Below are positions 26,428 through 35,053 of a stretch of 64,000 bases of DNA, in pieces; positions within the stretch are counted from its first letter, which is position 1; every line of letters starts with the position of its first letter. The translations under genes were made by a program, and so were the position numbers. This DNA is from an uncultured Spirochaetia bacterium (GTDB lineage: Bacteria; Spirochaetota; Spirochaetia; SZUA-6; Bin103), in the NCBI GenBank assembly GCA_958296075.1, contig CATQHW010000002.1:1302001-1366000 (forward strand), given 5' to 3'. The notes under the pieces were generated by a model. That model searched no databases and was not told the DNA's origin. It worked only from the letters and a program-made list of their open reading frames with translations.

Positions 26428-27100
26428 AGATACGCCGTGGATGTACAACAAGTGGGACCGGATCGGCAACATACAGGAGTACAACCTCAATCTGATCCGC
26501 ATATTTTCCAGAAGTTGAAATGCGGAGGAGCCTTGTATCTGTTCGGGAAGCCGGATTGCATCGACTTCATAGACTATCGTCCGTACCTGAACATCAGAGC
26601 CAGAATCGTATGGTATCAGCCGAGCCGACTCGCCCAGGGACGGATCAGCTATACCAACAACTACGACGTCATCTGCTACTTCATCAAGGGCGACCGCCCC
26701 AACACCTTCAATCTCGATTCGATTCGCGTACCGCAGCTCGTAGAGCTGAACCACCGTCTACGGTGTGAACGCGTTCCGTCAGTCAGAAACGGGAAGTACG
26801 GAAAGACCAAGTTCAACGAAGCGGGGAAGAATCCGGGTGATGTATGGGGAGACGTCAAGCAGCTCACCTACAAGTCGAAGGAGCTCGTCAGTCGTGACGT
26901 TCTCAATACGATTCAGAAGCCGGAGCAGCTCATCGAGCGGTTGGTAAACGCCAGCTCGTGCGAAGGCGACCTGGTGCTCGATCCGTTTGCCGGCGTAGGC
27001 ACCTGCCCCGCAGTATGCAAACGCCTCGGCCGCCGCTTCATCGGCATCGAAAGAGACGAGGAATTGGTAAGGTCGGCACAACACCGACTGCGGCAAGTCG
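26428..27100 (+). pseudogene. Second DNA methyltransferase, C-terminal part with frameshift
   Basis: Homology resumes with TPWMYNKWDRIGNIQEYNLN, is broken by an extra T in the TTTT run at 26504-26507, and continues in the next frame with KCGGALYLFGKPDC, SRLAQGRISYTNNYD, then the SAM-binding motif DPFAGVGTCPAVCKRLGRRF. DGPY first and FxGxG last is the beta-class methyltransferase order. The 3' end near HRLRQVG is immediately followed by IS256 sequence, so a short tail may be lost. Insert plus frameshift make it a pseudogene unless the extra T is a sequencing error. Confidence 0.8.
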
Positions 27101-27635
27101 GCGCTGCTGGTGGCGATCGGGGGGCTTGCCGATGGGCGCAAGGTGCTGATCGCGCTGCGCAGCGGGTACCGGGAGTCGTCGGAGAGCTGGAAGGGTCTGC
27201 TGCGCGACCTGCGGGAGCGCGGGCTGCGGTGCCCTCATCTGGTGGTCGGCGACGGCTATCTGGGCATCTGGGCGGCGCTCACGAAGATGTGCCCGGAGGC
27301 TGATAAGCAACGGTGCTGGAAACATAAGCAACGGTGCTGGAAACACCGGATGGTCAACGTGCTCGATCAGGTGCCGAAGCGCAGCCAGGAGCAGGTGAAG
27401 CAGAAGCTGCGGCAGGTCGCCTGCGCACCGCCGCTCGCGCAGGCCGAGCGGCAAGGGGGAGGTTTTGAACGCTGGGCTGGGCGCGAGCAGGAGCGGGCGG
27501 CGCGGCTGCTCGATGACGACTGGGAGCGGATGGTGAGCTACTACCGCTATCCGCAGGCGCACTGGCGGCACTTGCGCATGACGAAACGTGATCGAGTCGC
27601 CGTTTGCGGCGCTGCGGCTGCGCACGGACGCTGCG
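27101..27635 (+). pseudogene. IS256-family transposase remnant
   Basis: The frame contains the mutator-type transposase core: IGGLADGRKVLIALRSGYRES, LVVGDGYLGIWAAL (catalytic Asp), QRCWKHRMVNVLDQVPK and DWERMVSYYRYPQAHWRHLR. The N-terminal third is absent. A 21-base segment encoding KQRCWKH is duplicated in tandem, and an extra A near 27586 shifts the frame before VIESPFAALRLRTDAA. The end has been replaced by the AIPR promoter region. It is clearly inactive. Confidence 0.85.
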
Positions 27636-27647
27636 AATTCTCACCTG

Positions 27648-27676
27648 TTGACAAGACCTCCTTGTGCCGTTAGAAT
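27648..27676 (+). promoter_or_regulatory. Consensus promoter giving a leaderless AIPR transcript
   Basis: A perfect -35 TTGACA (27648-27653), a 17-base spacer and -10 TAGAAT (27671-27676) are followed after six bases by the AIPR start codon at 27683. Transcription would start at or next to the A of ATG, so no ribosome binding site exists on the transcript. Confidence 0.8.
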
Positions 27677-27682
27677 ACGCCT

Positions 27683-29437
27683 ATGTACGAGCAGATCACG
27701 AGAGGAATCCAGGCCCCCTACTATCAGAGCAGGTTTGACAACGACGGCCAGCGGTTTGTCGCATGGTACGTTCAGAACATACACCGCCGCGATATGATCG
27801 GAACGGTGGAAGATGTGACGGACGGACCGGACGACAAACAGATCGATGCTATCATCGTCGACGACGACGCTTCGACAGTGTATGTAGTACAGGGAAAATT
27901 CATAAACGAGCGAACGGTTGACGCAGAACCGCTTCGCGAAGTCCTTTCATCCTGGGTGCTGCTCAAGGACATCAGACGTTTGCAGGAGACTGGAAACCAG
28001 AAACTGAAGCGACGATTGCCGGAGGTTGCGACCGCACTCGACGACGAGTATAGCGTGTCCTTTGAGCTGATTATTACGGGACAACTCACGCTCGCGGCCA
28101 AAGATGACTTGAATCGATTTCAGCAAGTCATTTCGGATGACGACGACTTTCCGGCTGAGATTCAAGTCGTCGACTCGAGCGAGATGAAACGCCGCTACAA
28201 CATGGCCTTGGAAGAAGAGAATCCACTACTGAGCCACACGCTCCAGCTCGAGAACGGGAAGTACATGATAATGCAAATCGGAGTCACGAAGTGTGTCGTG
28301 GCGGCGCTGTCTCTGAAGGAGTGCATTGGGTTCCCGGGTATCAAGGACGGTACATTGTTCCAGAAGAACGTCCGCCAATCACTTGGCCTCAACAATCGCG
28401 TAAACAAGGGCATCAAGGCTACGATCTACGGTAGCGAGAGCGAGGACTTCTTTTTTCGCCATAATGGTATCACGGCGCTGTGCAAGAGTACGGAGATCGT
28501 GGACGGAACGCTGACCGTCAGAGGTATCAACGTCGTAAACGGGTGCCAGTCTCTAAACACTATTCTTTCGTGTAGCGAGCGAGTAAAGAGCTTGAACAAC
28601 GCATACGTCATGTTTCGTTTCTATGAGATTCCCGAGCGTCCACGGTCCGACCGAATTAGTATCTGTACCAACTCTCAGAGCGCTGTGAAGCCGCGAGATC
28701 TGCGAAGTAACGATCGGCGTGTACTGGCAATAAAACGCGCTTATGAGCAGAAATACTCAGGCGCTTACTTCGTTACGAAGCGAGGCGAGGAAGCGCCTGC
28801 GGACAAGGAACAATCCCTGGTCGTAGACTTGCTTGAATTGGGGAAATATCTCATGGCATGGCACTCACAGCGTCCCAACGTTTCGTATAGTGAAACCAGG
28901 ATATTCGATAGGCACTTCGAGCAGCTCTTCAAGCGTAATCCTGAGTACCCTGCTGATAACGTCAATGCACTTCATCAGTGGATGAAGGAAGTCAAGAAGC
29001 GGTGGAAGAAGGAAAACCCGCTAGGCTTGAACGAGTCGCTATTGGCGATGCGTGCGTACGCACCGTATCATCATCTCTACGCTGTATCTCTTTTCTTCTG
29101 TCAGGTAAACGGCATCGGACAAAGAGTACCGAGTCCCGCGGTCACTTTTGCGAAGGCGTCCGAAGCCAACCTCATAGGTCAACTTGTGGACTCGGCAGGG
29201 ACATGTCTGAATAGCTCACTGGAAGCGGCAGCCAACGAGCCTCAGCCCCCGAACAGAGTTTTTAGTCCACAGAACTGGATCAAGACGAAGACATGTCTGG
29301 CCGGAATACGTCAAGCAATTGGACAGTACTTTAACATGCTGCCGTCGATGCCCGGCGCAAGCGAATTAAACAAGAAATTACGCACCGATCTACGGATGGA
29401 TAGCGGGCAGTTCGAGGATCGGTGGGCGGCGGACTAG
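27683..29437 (+). CDS. AIPR-family abortive phage infection protein
   Basis: The 584-residue protein matches the AIPR family, which is linked to abortive infection. It has an N-terminal region with ADGGIDxxxxDD-like acids (DDKQIDAIIVDDD...VVQGKF), resembling a PD-(D/E)XK nuclease strand arrangement, and the family core NKGIKATIYGSESEDFFFRH followed by NGITALCK and VNGCQS (about residues 250-290). Length is typical. It is a single-gene transcription unit with its own strong leaderless promoter and lower GC than its flanks, consistent with independent acquisition. Confidence 0.88.
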   Translation: MYEQITRGIQAPYYQSRFDNDGQRFVAWYVQNIHRRDMIGTVEDVTDGPDDKQIDAIIVDDDASTVYVVQGKFINERTVDAEPLREVLSSWVLLKDIRRLQETGNQKLKRRLPEVATALDDEYSVSFELIITGQLTLAAKDDLNRFQQVISDDDDFPAEIQVVDSSEMKRRYNMALEEENPLLSHTLQLENGKYMIMQIGVTKCVVAALSLKECIGFPGIKDGTLFQKNVRQSLGLNNRVNKGIKATIYGSESEDFFFRHNGITALCKSTEIVDGTLTVRGINVVNGCQSLNTILSCSERVKSLNNAYVMFRFYEIPERPRSDRISICTNSQSAVKPRDLRSNDRRVLAIKRAYEQKYSGAYFVTKRGEEAPADKEQSLVVDLLELGKYLMAWHSQRPNVSYSETRIFDRHFEQLFKRNPEYPADNVNALHQWMKEVKKRWKKENPLGLNESLLAMRAYAPYHHLYAVSLFFCQVNGIGQRVPSPAVTFAKASEANLIGQLVDSAGTCLNSSLEAAANEPQPPNRVFSPQNWIKTKTCLAGIRQAIGQYFNMLPSMPGASELNKKLRTDLRMDSGQFEDRWAAD

Positions 29438-29463
29438 TGCTTACTTGCACAAAGCAAGCACTA
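29435..29463 (+). terminator. Hairpin at the end of the AIPR gene
   Basis: An inverted repeat TAGTGCTT...AAGCACTA encloses a 13-base loop and overlaps the stop codon. There is no T-run after it, so it may stabilise the 3' end or terminate weakly rather than being a classical intrinsic terminator. Confidence 0.4.
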
Positions 29464-29572
29464 GTGACCTCAGCGCCGGTGATGACTGCGAACAGAAACG
29501 CTCCGTGTTTGTAGACCGCACCGAAGCGATCCTCGCCCAAGAGAATGTGCTATGGGTCGTAGCGCAGCAGTC

Positions 29573-29971
29573 TCAGGATGGGGATGAGGCCAAATCAAAG
29601 GGCCCGTCGACGGGCTCATGGGTTTTTCCGAAGATGTCGGAAGCGCAGGGGTATTGACTCCCATTGATTCCGTGGACGAGCCAGTCGCCAGGCTGCCCGA
29701 CCAGAGTGCCGGAGCCGGTCTCGATGGAAGTGCGATGAATGAGCGGAATCGCTTCGACTATGATCGGGCGCTTTCGATAGCGGTTTCCTTCAACGTGTTC
29801 GTAGCTCTTGCGGAACGTGTCAGCACTACAGGGGTATTGCTCGTCGCGCACGCCGGTGATCAACCAGTCACCGGGATTGCCGGTCATGTCTCCCTCCAGC
29901 GTCTTGACTGCCCTGGTTTCCGTCAATCGGACCGCTTCAATCACCAGAGGACGCTTACGGTAGTATGACAT
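29573..29971 (-). CDS. Tandem PGDYG-like domain protein
   Basis: The 132-residue product has two copies of one domain: YRKRPLVIEAVRL...GNPGDWLITGVRDEQYPC and YRKRPIIVEAIPL...GQPGDWLVHGINGSQYPC. Each ends in a DxFxKxYE-like helix. This PGD(W/Y) type of small domain is common in phages and environmental bacteria and has no assigned activity. The two halves have diverged considerably, so the duplication is old. Start ATG is at 29971; a weak upstream region of 200 bases separates it from the divergent propeller gene. Confidence 0.7.
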   Translation of the reverse strand: MSYYRKRPLVIEAVRLTETRAVKTLEGDMTGNPGDWLITGVRDEQYPCSADTFRKSYEHVEGNRYRKRPIIVEAIPLIHRTSIETGSGTLVGQPGDWLVHGINGSQYPCASDIFGKTHEPVDGPFDLASSPS

Positions 29972-30172
29972 CCTGATTCCCTGTGTCAGCGCCAGTCAGG
30001 CGTTTGAAAGGCTACGAGCGTTCGTCCCGGTCTGTCAATCGATCCCGTTCATTCATCCAGCTATCACGGCCGTCACGAGTACGACCTCCTGTCCAGTTTT
30101 CCAGGACCACCTCCAGTCGAAGGCGACCGGACTTGACCGAAGTCGGCGATCGTGCGTAGGTGCCGGTGGGAC

Positions 30173-31045
30173 ATGCAGACCTGGGGGGCCGGCAGCCATC
30201 GCTACCGCGCGGTGCCGGGGTGGGGCGCCGGCCCGGACGGCCGCGAGCCCGGCGGCATGGTGACCGGCGTAGCGGTCGGCACCGGGGACGCCGACCGCGA
30301 CCGGCTGTATGCGTTCCAGCGCGATCCGGTCGGCGAGGTGCTGGTCTACGAGCGCGACGGCCGCTTCGTCGGCTCGTGGGGCGCCGGCGTGTTCGCCGAA
30401 GCGCACAACGTCGCGGTCAGCGGCGACGGTCGCGTGCTCTGCACCGACCGCAACGATCACACGGTGCGGGTATTCACTCGCGACGGCCGCCTGCTGCGAA
30501 CGCTGGGGACCGCCGGCCGGGCAGGAGCCGCCGGGGAACCGTTCAACAAACCGTGCCAGGCGGTCGTCGACCCCGAAACCGGGGCGATCTGGGTCGCCGA
30601 CGGCTACGGCAACGCGCGTATCCACCGCTTCTCGGCGGCCGGCGAGCCGGAGCTTTCGTTCGGCACCGCCGGCGTCGACGGCGGACAGTTCAACCTGCCG
30701 CACAGCCTGGCCCTGGACGGCCGCCGGCTGGTGGTGGTCGACCGGGAGAACCACCGGCTGCAGCTCTTCGGCCGCGACGGCCGCCTGCTGGCGGTATGGG
30801 GCGCCGGCGACCTGCGGCAGCCCATGGACGTGCACGTCGACGGCGACGGCACGATCTACGTGGCCGAGTGCTATCAGCGCGTCACCATCTACGATCCTGA
30901 CGGCAAGGTGATCTCGCGCTGGGGGGAACAGGGCGAGCCGCCGGGACGGTTCCCGTCGTTCCTGCACGGTATCTGCACCGACTCGCGCGGCGACCTGTAC
31001 GTGGCCGACGAGCGGCTCCTGCAGAAGTTCGAGCGCGTCCGGTGA
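30173..31045 (+). CDS. NHL-repeat six-bladed beta-propeller protein
   Basis: The 290-residue protein consists of NHL blades, visible as repeated (V/L)(Y/F)xRDGRLLxxxG units: FVGSWGAG, VFTRDGRLLRTLGTAG, QLFGRDGRLLAVWGAG, TIYDPDGKVISRWGEQG. It resembles peptidyl-alpha-hydroxyglycine lyase-like proteins, but that activity cannot be asserted. ATG at 30173 starts just before the first blade; a GTG at 30152 is possible. No signal peptide, so probably cytoplasmic. The stop overlaps the next gene start (GTGA), so it is co-expressed with the beta-helix protein. Confidence 0.82.
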   Translation: MQTWGAGSHRYRAVPGWGAGPDGREPGGMVTGVAVGTGDADRDRLYAFQRDPVGEVLVYERDGRFVGSWGAGVFAEAHNVAVSGDGRVLCTDRNDHTVRVFTRDGRLLRTLGTAGRAGAAGEPFNKPCQAVVDPETGAIWVADGYGNARIHRFSAAGEPELSFGTAGVDGGQFNLPHSLALDGRRLVVVDRENHRLQLFGRDGRLLAVWGAGDLRQPMDVHVDGDGTIYVAECYQRVTIYDPDGKVISRWGEQGEPPGRFPSFLHGICTDSRGDLYVADERLLQKFERVR

Positions 31046-33444
31046 CCGGCCGGTACGACCTGTTCGTCGCGCCCGGCGGCGACGACGCCGCGCCCGGCAC
31101 GCGGGAGGCGCCGCTCGCCTCCCTGCAGCGGGCGCGGGACCGGTTGCGCGAGCGGCCGGCCGCCGCGCGCGCAACCGGCGGAGGCGTCACGGTATGGGTG
31201 CGCGGCGGCGATTACCTGCTGCCCAACGGCTTTCGCCTCACCGCGCCGGACGGCGGCACCGCTGGCGCGCCGGTGACCTACCGCGCCTTCCCGGGCGAGC
31301 GGGTTCGCCTCATCGGCGGCGTCCGCGTCGATCGCTTCGAGCCGTGGCGCGGCGACATCCTGCAGGCCGACCTGAGCGGCCCGCTGGCGGCGGCCGGCAT
31401 GACCGACATCCCGCCGCACCTGCCCAAGCGCTACCAGGTCGACCCGGACGCGGCGCCGGAGAGCTGCGAACTCTACCTCGACGGCGAGCGCCAGACCGCC
31501 GCGCGCTGGCCGAACGCCTGCCGCGAGCCGGGCAAGGCCGGCCGCTGGGCCTACGTCGCCAGCGCTCGGGATGACCTGGAATGGCTCCTGGAGCCGGCGG
31601 GCAGCGTCTTCAACGCCGGCAGCGATCGCGTCCGCACTTGGCGGCGCAACCCCGGCGACATCCAGGTCCACGTGTTCAGCAACCCCAACTGGGCCGACGA
31701 CGTGCTCAACCTGGACCGCGTCGACCCCGACACCGGCGAGTTGTGGCTGCAGCCGGCCACTCCCGGCGGTGGCGCCACCCACTTCGAGACCGGTGGCCGG
31801 TTCTACGTGAAGCACGTGTTGGAGGAGCTCGACGAGCCCGGCGAGTACTACATCGACCGGCCGGCGCGACGGCTCTACTTCTGGCCGCCGCGCTCACCGG
31901 TCGGCGGACCGGCCGTGGTCACGACCGCAGAGAGCGTCGTCACGACCGACGGCGCCAGCCACCTCATCCTGCGCGACTTCGCCATCCAGTCCTGCCGCGG
32001 GACGGCGGTCGTGGTGCGCGGCGGCGCCGGCGTGCGGATCGCCGGCGGCTCGATCAGCGGCGCCGGCGCGTGGGGCGCGCTGGTCGCCGGCGGCCGCGGC
32101 CACCGGGTGCGCGGCTGCGACCTGTTCGACCTGGGCCGCGGCGGCGTCTACCTGCGCGGCGGCGACCGCTTCACGCTGGAGCGCGGCGATCACGTCGTCG
32201 ACAACTGCGACATCCACGACTACGGGCGCATCGCTATCTGCTACCAGGCCGGCATCAAACTGCACGGCGTGGGCAACCGCGCCGGCAACTGCCACGTCCA
32301 CCACGCCGGCCACTTCGGCGCGGTGATCCACGAAGGTTGCGACAACACGATCGAGCGGTGCGAGATCGACGACGTCTGCCTGGAGACCGCCGACGCCGGC
32401 GGCATCTACCTGTACACCAACTGGGACAAGGGGCTGGGCAACCTGACGATGTGGGGCAACGCGGTGCGCCACTGCCTGATCCACGACATCGCCGGCTACG
32501 GCATGCACCGCCCCTACGGGCTGCAGCGGCGCGGCCGGTTCGAGGCGTATTACGTCACTCCGTACGCCTGCTGGGGCATCTACATGGACGACTTCGCCAG
32601 CGGCGCCACCATCAGCGGCAACATCTTCTACCGCTGCCCGCTCGGCGCCATCGAACTGGGCGGCGGGCGCGGCAACGTGATCGAAAACAACGTCATCGTC
32701 GACTGCATACCGGCGATCCACCTGTCGTCGCGCTGGCATGCCGCCAACCACAGCTACCCGGCGGCGGGCCGCGAGGCGCTGGAATACGTCGGCTGGGACC
32801 GCCCGCCGTACCGCGACCGGTTCCCGCTCCAGCGGGTCTACGAGGACATCGATCGGGAGTCGATGCGCATCCCCAAGCACAACACGCTCCGGCGCAACGT
32901 GATCGCCTACGCCCACGACAGCTTCAAGGGCTACTGGCAGGCGGTGCACGAGGAGGGATGCGCGGTCGCCTGGCAGTTCGACGAGTACGACATCTTCACC
33001 TTCGCGTGCGACCACAATCTGTTCTGGCACGACGGCAAGGAGGTGCGCGTCGAGGTGCGCATCGCCGCCGATCGGGCGCTTGAGACCATGCCGCTGGATC
33101 GGTGGCGGCTGCGCGGCTTCGACGAGCGCTCGCTGGTGGCCGATCCCGGATTCACCGATCCCGAGCACGACCGGTACGAGCTGCGCGCCGGCTCGCCCGC
33201 CTTCGCGCTCGGCTTCGAGCCGATCCCGGTCGATCGCATCGGCCTGGTGGCCGACGAATATCGGCCGGCCGTGCCGGCGCGCATCGCGCGCGAGCGGCGC
33301 GAGCTGCTGTTCGCGAAGACGCTGCTGCCGCTGCCGCGCTCGGTCTCGCACGGGACCGAGACGGGGCTCCAGCTCCAGGCGCTGCGCGAACGCCGCCGCC
33401 GCGACGGCGCTGCGCCTCGCAGCGGGGGGACCGATTTCGAGTGA
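31042..33444 (+). CDS. Right-handed parallel beta-helix protein, putative polysaccharide lyase/hydrolase
   Basis: The 800-residue protein begins with the family motif LFVAPGGDDAAPGTREAPLA and then GGDYLLPNGFRLTAPDGGT, typical of pectate-lyase-like and GH-type beta-helix proteins. Multiple coils are seen from about residue 300 (HLILRDFAIQ, GVRIAGGSISGAGAWG, DNCDIHDYGRIA, NRAGNCHVHHAGHFG, NTIERCEIDDVC, NVIENNVIVDC). No obvious signal peptide. The GTG start overlaps the propeller gene stop. It probably acts on acidic or sulfated glycans. No catalytic residues can be assigned from sequence alone. Confidence 0.82.
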   Translation: MTGRYDLFVAPGGDDAAPGTREAPLASLQRARDRLRERPAAARATGGGVTVWVRGGDYLLPNGFRLTAPDGGTAGAPVTYRAFPGERVRLIGGVRVDRFEPWRGDILQADLSGPLAAAGMTDIPPHLPKRYQVDPDAAPESCELYLDGERQTAARWPNACREPGKAGRWAYVASARDDLEWLLEPAGSVFNAGSDRVRTWRRNPGDIQVHVFSNPNWADDVLNLDRVDPDTGELWLQPATPGGGATHFETGGRFYVKHVLEELDEPGEYYIDRPARRLYFWPPRSPVGGPAVVTTAESVVTTDGASHLILRDFAIQSCRGTAVVVRGGAGVRIAGGSISGAGAWGALVAGGRGHRVRGCDLFDLGRGGVYLRGGDRFTLERGDHVVDNCDIHDYGRIAICYQAGIKLHGVGNRAGNCHVHHAGHFGAVIHEGCDNTIERCEIDDVCLETADAGGIYLYTNWDKGLGNLTMWGNAVRHCLIHDIAGYGMHRPYGLQRRGRFEAYYVTPYACWGIYMDDFASGATISGNIFYRCPLGAIELGGGRGNVIENNVIVDCIPAIHLSSRWHAANHSYPAAGREALEYVGWDRPPYRDRFPLQRVYEDIDRESMRIPKHNTLRRNVIAYAHDSFKGYWQAVHEEGCAVAWQFDEYDIFTFACDHNLFWHDGKEVRVEVRIAADRALETMPLDRWRLRGFDERSLVADPGFTDPEHDRYELRAGSPAFALGFEPIPVDRIGLVADEYRPAVPARIARERRELLFAKTLLPLPRSVSHGTETGLQLQALRERRRRDGAAPRSGGTDFE

Positions 33445-33466
33445 CCCGTGACGGGTCGATTCCGCG

Positions 33467-33790
33467 CTACGACGTAAGGCGCCTGCTCGCCTGAGGGAAG
33501 AAACCGTGCTCTTCCCGCAGGTGGGCGCGGACCACGGCGTCGTCGAGGTCGATGCCCAGTCCCGGCCGGTCGGGCACCAGCAGCTCGCCGGCGGCGATGA
33601 GTCGCCGGTCGCCGGCCAGATGGTGCCAGAGCGGCAGGTCGGGGAAGTGCTGCTCCATCGCCAGCAGGTTCGGCAGCGAGCAGGCCAGGTGCCCCACGGC
33701 CACCGCCTCAGCTCCCGGCGACCGGGGATGGACGCTTACCTTCAACGCGCGCATGCCGAGGCGCTGCAGGGTTGCGGAGCCTGCCGGCCG
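33467..33790 (-). pseudogene. C-terminal remnant of an enolase-superfamily (mandelate racemase-like) gene
   Basis: On the minus strand the frame reads GAEAVAVGHLACSLPNLLAM, EQHFPDLPLWHHLAGDR, LLVPDRPGLGIDLDD and REEHGFFPQA, matching the last 90-100 residues of mandelate racemase/muconate lactonising enzymes. The barrel core with the metal ligands is absent: the homology fades at about 33,780 where the oppositely oriented lipoprotein gene begins. It is not a copy of the intact relative at 35054, whose C-terminus differs. Confidence 0.65.
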
Positions 33791-33808
33791 CGGGGTACCA
33801 CACCGGTC

Positions 33809-35035
33809 ATGAACGTTTCGGCAACGCCGCGGCTGGCGGCGCTCCTGGGTGCGTGGTTGATGATGGCGTGCGGCGGACCCATCGCGTCGCAGGAGCCGCC
33901 GGCGGGTACCGGCCCCTCCGGCTCCTCCAGCCACGTGCGCGAGTTGGCGGCCGACCTGCAGATCTGCACGGTGCCCAATCCCCGCCACCCGGACTCCGCG
34001 TTCGTCGTCACCAAGTCGAAGGCGGACCGGCACGGCGACTACTACATGACGTGGCGGTGCCGGGAACCCTGTCCCGACTGGCGCGAGTGCCACGTGCCGG
34101 ACCGGTCCGTGCGCGGCGCTCCCAGACGGGCGCTGGCGTTCGTGGTCGACGGCATGGGCGGGCACGTAGCCTATACGACCGATCACGGCGGCGACAAGAC
34201 GCTGCTGCTGCACGACGGCATAGGTGGGACCGGCTACCTGTCGTCGCTGGCGCGGGCCATCGAGGAACGCTCCGACGCCGGCACCGTCATGGTGCGGTGG
34301 GAGCCCGGCTTCAAGGGGACCTGGGGATGGTTCACCCGCACCTCGGCCGAAGCGTCGCGGATACCGGACGTCACCAGACGCGTCGCCAGCGTCATCGCCT
34401 GGGCGCACGAGCACCTGGCCGGGTCCGGAGCGTTCGGCACTGCCGGCTGCAGCATGGGCACGCAGGCCACGTTCGGCGCCGTCTACTGGCACGACGTCGA
34501 TGAGGTGGTGGACTACCAACTGTTCAGCGGCGGCCCGGGACTCTGGGACATCAACGCCGGCTGCGGCCTGCGTACCTATACCTCCGGCCACTGCGATCTG
34601 GACGCCGGCGTCGCCTGCGGCGCCGACGCCGACTGCGCCCGTCTCGGGGAAGGGAGCCGTTGCGACCTGCCCCGGCCGATTCCGCCCTTCCGGCTGTATC
34701 AGGCCGTGGTCAACCACGTGCACGCCACGCAGGCTTGCGTCATCCCGCGGCGGGGCGCGGTCCCCGAACCCTACGCCCCGTTCGACGAGAGCGGCTTCGC
34801 CTTCAGCGGCGGCGACTGGGACATCGACCATCCGGTCGACTTCGCCATGGACGTGCGCGGCCGGGACGGCGACGAGAACTGGGCGCTGGGGGACACGATG
34901 CGGGTGTTCAACGACATCGAGTCGGCGGCCGGCTACGAAAAGCGCTGGCGCGCCACCGCCGACTCCAACCACTGCGGAGCGCTGTTCGACGGCGTGGCGT
35001 TGGAGATGATCCTGTCGCGCATGGGCTTGCGGTAA
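33809..35035 (+). CDS. Secreted lipoprotein, putative alpha/beta-hydrolase
   Basis: The 408-residue product has a lipoprotein signal peptide (LAALLGAWLMMACGG, Cys21) and a hydrolase-like core: KTLLLHDGIGGTGYLSSLA as an oxyanion region, and the nucleophile elbow GCSMG with Ser215. Five or six cysteines in GCGLRTYTSGHCDLDAGVACGADADC suggest a disulfide-rich insert, fitting an extracytoplasmic enzyme. Substrate is unknown. ATG at 33809 is chosen because the signal peptide starts there. It lies upstream of the enolase-superfamily gene on the same strand. Confidence 0.72.
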   Translation: MNVSATPRLAALLGAWLMMACGGPIASQEPPAGTGPSGSSSHVRELAADLQICTVPNPRHPDSAFVVTKSKADRHGDYYMTWRCREPCPDWRECHVPDRSVRGAPRRALAFVVDGMGGHVAYTTDHGGDKTLLLHDGIGGTGYLSSLARAIEERSDAGTVMVRWEPGFKGTWGWFTRTSAEASRIPDVTRRVASVIAWAHEHLAGSGAFGTAGCSMGTQATFGAVYWHDVDEVVDYQLFSGGPGLWDINAGCGLRTYTSGHCDLDAGVACGADADCARLGEGSRCDLPRPIPPFRLYQAVVNHVHATQACVIPRRGAVPEPYAPFDESGFAFSGGDWDIDHPVDFAMDVRGRDGDENWALGDTMRVFNDIESAAGYEKRWRATADSNHCGALFDGVALEMILSRMGLR

Positions 35036-35053
35036 ACGGGGTATACTGGCCGC

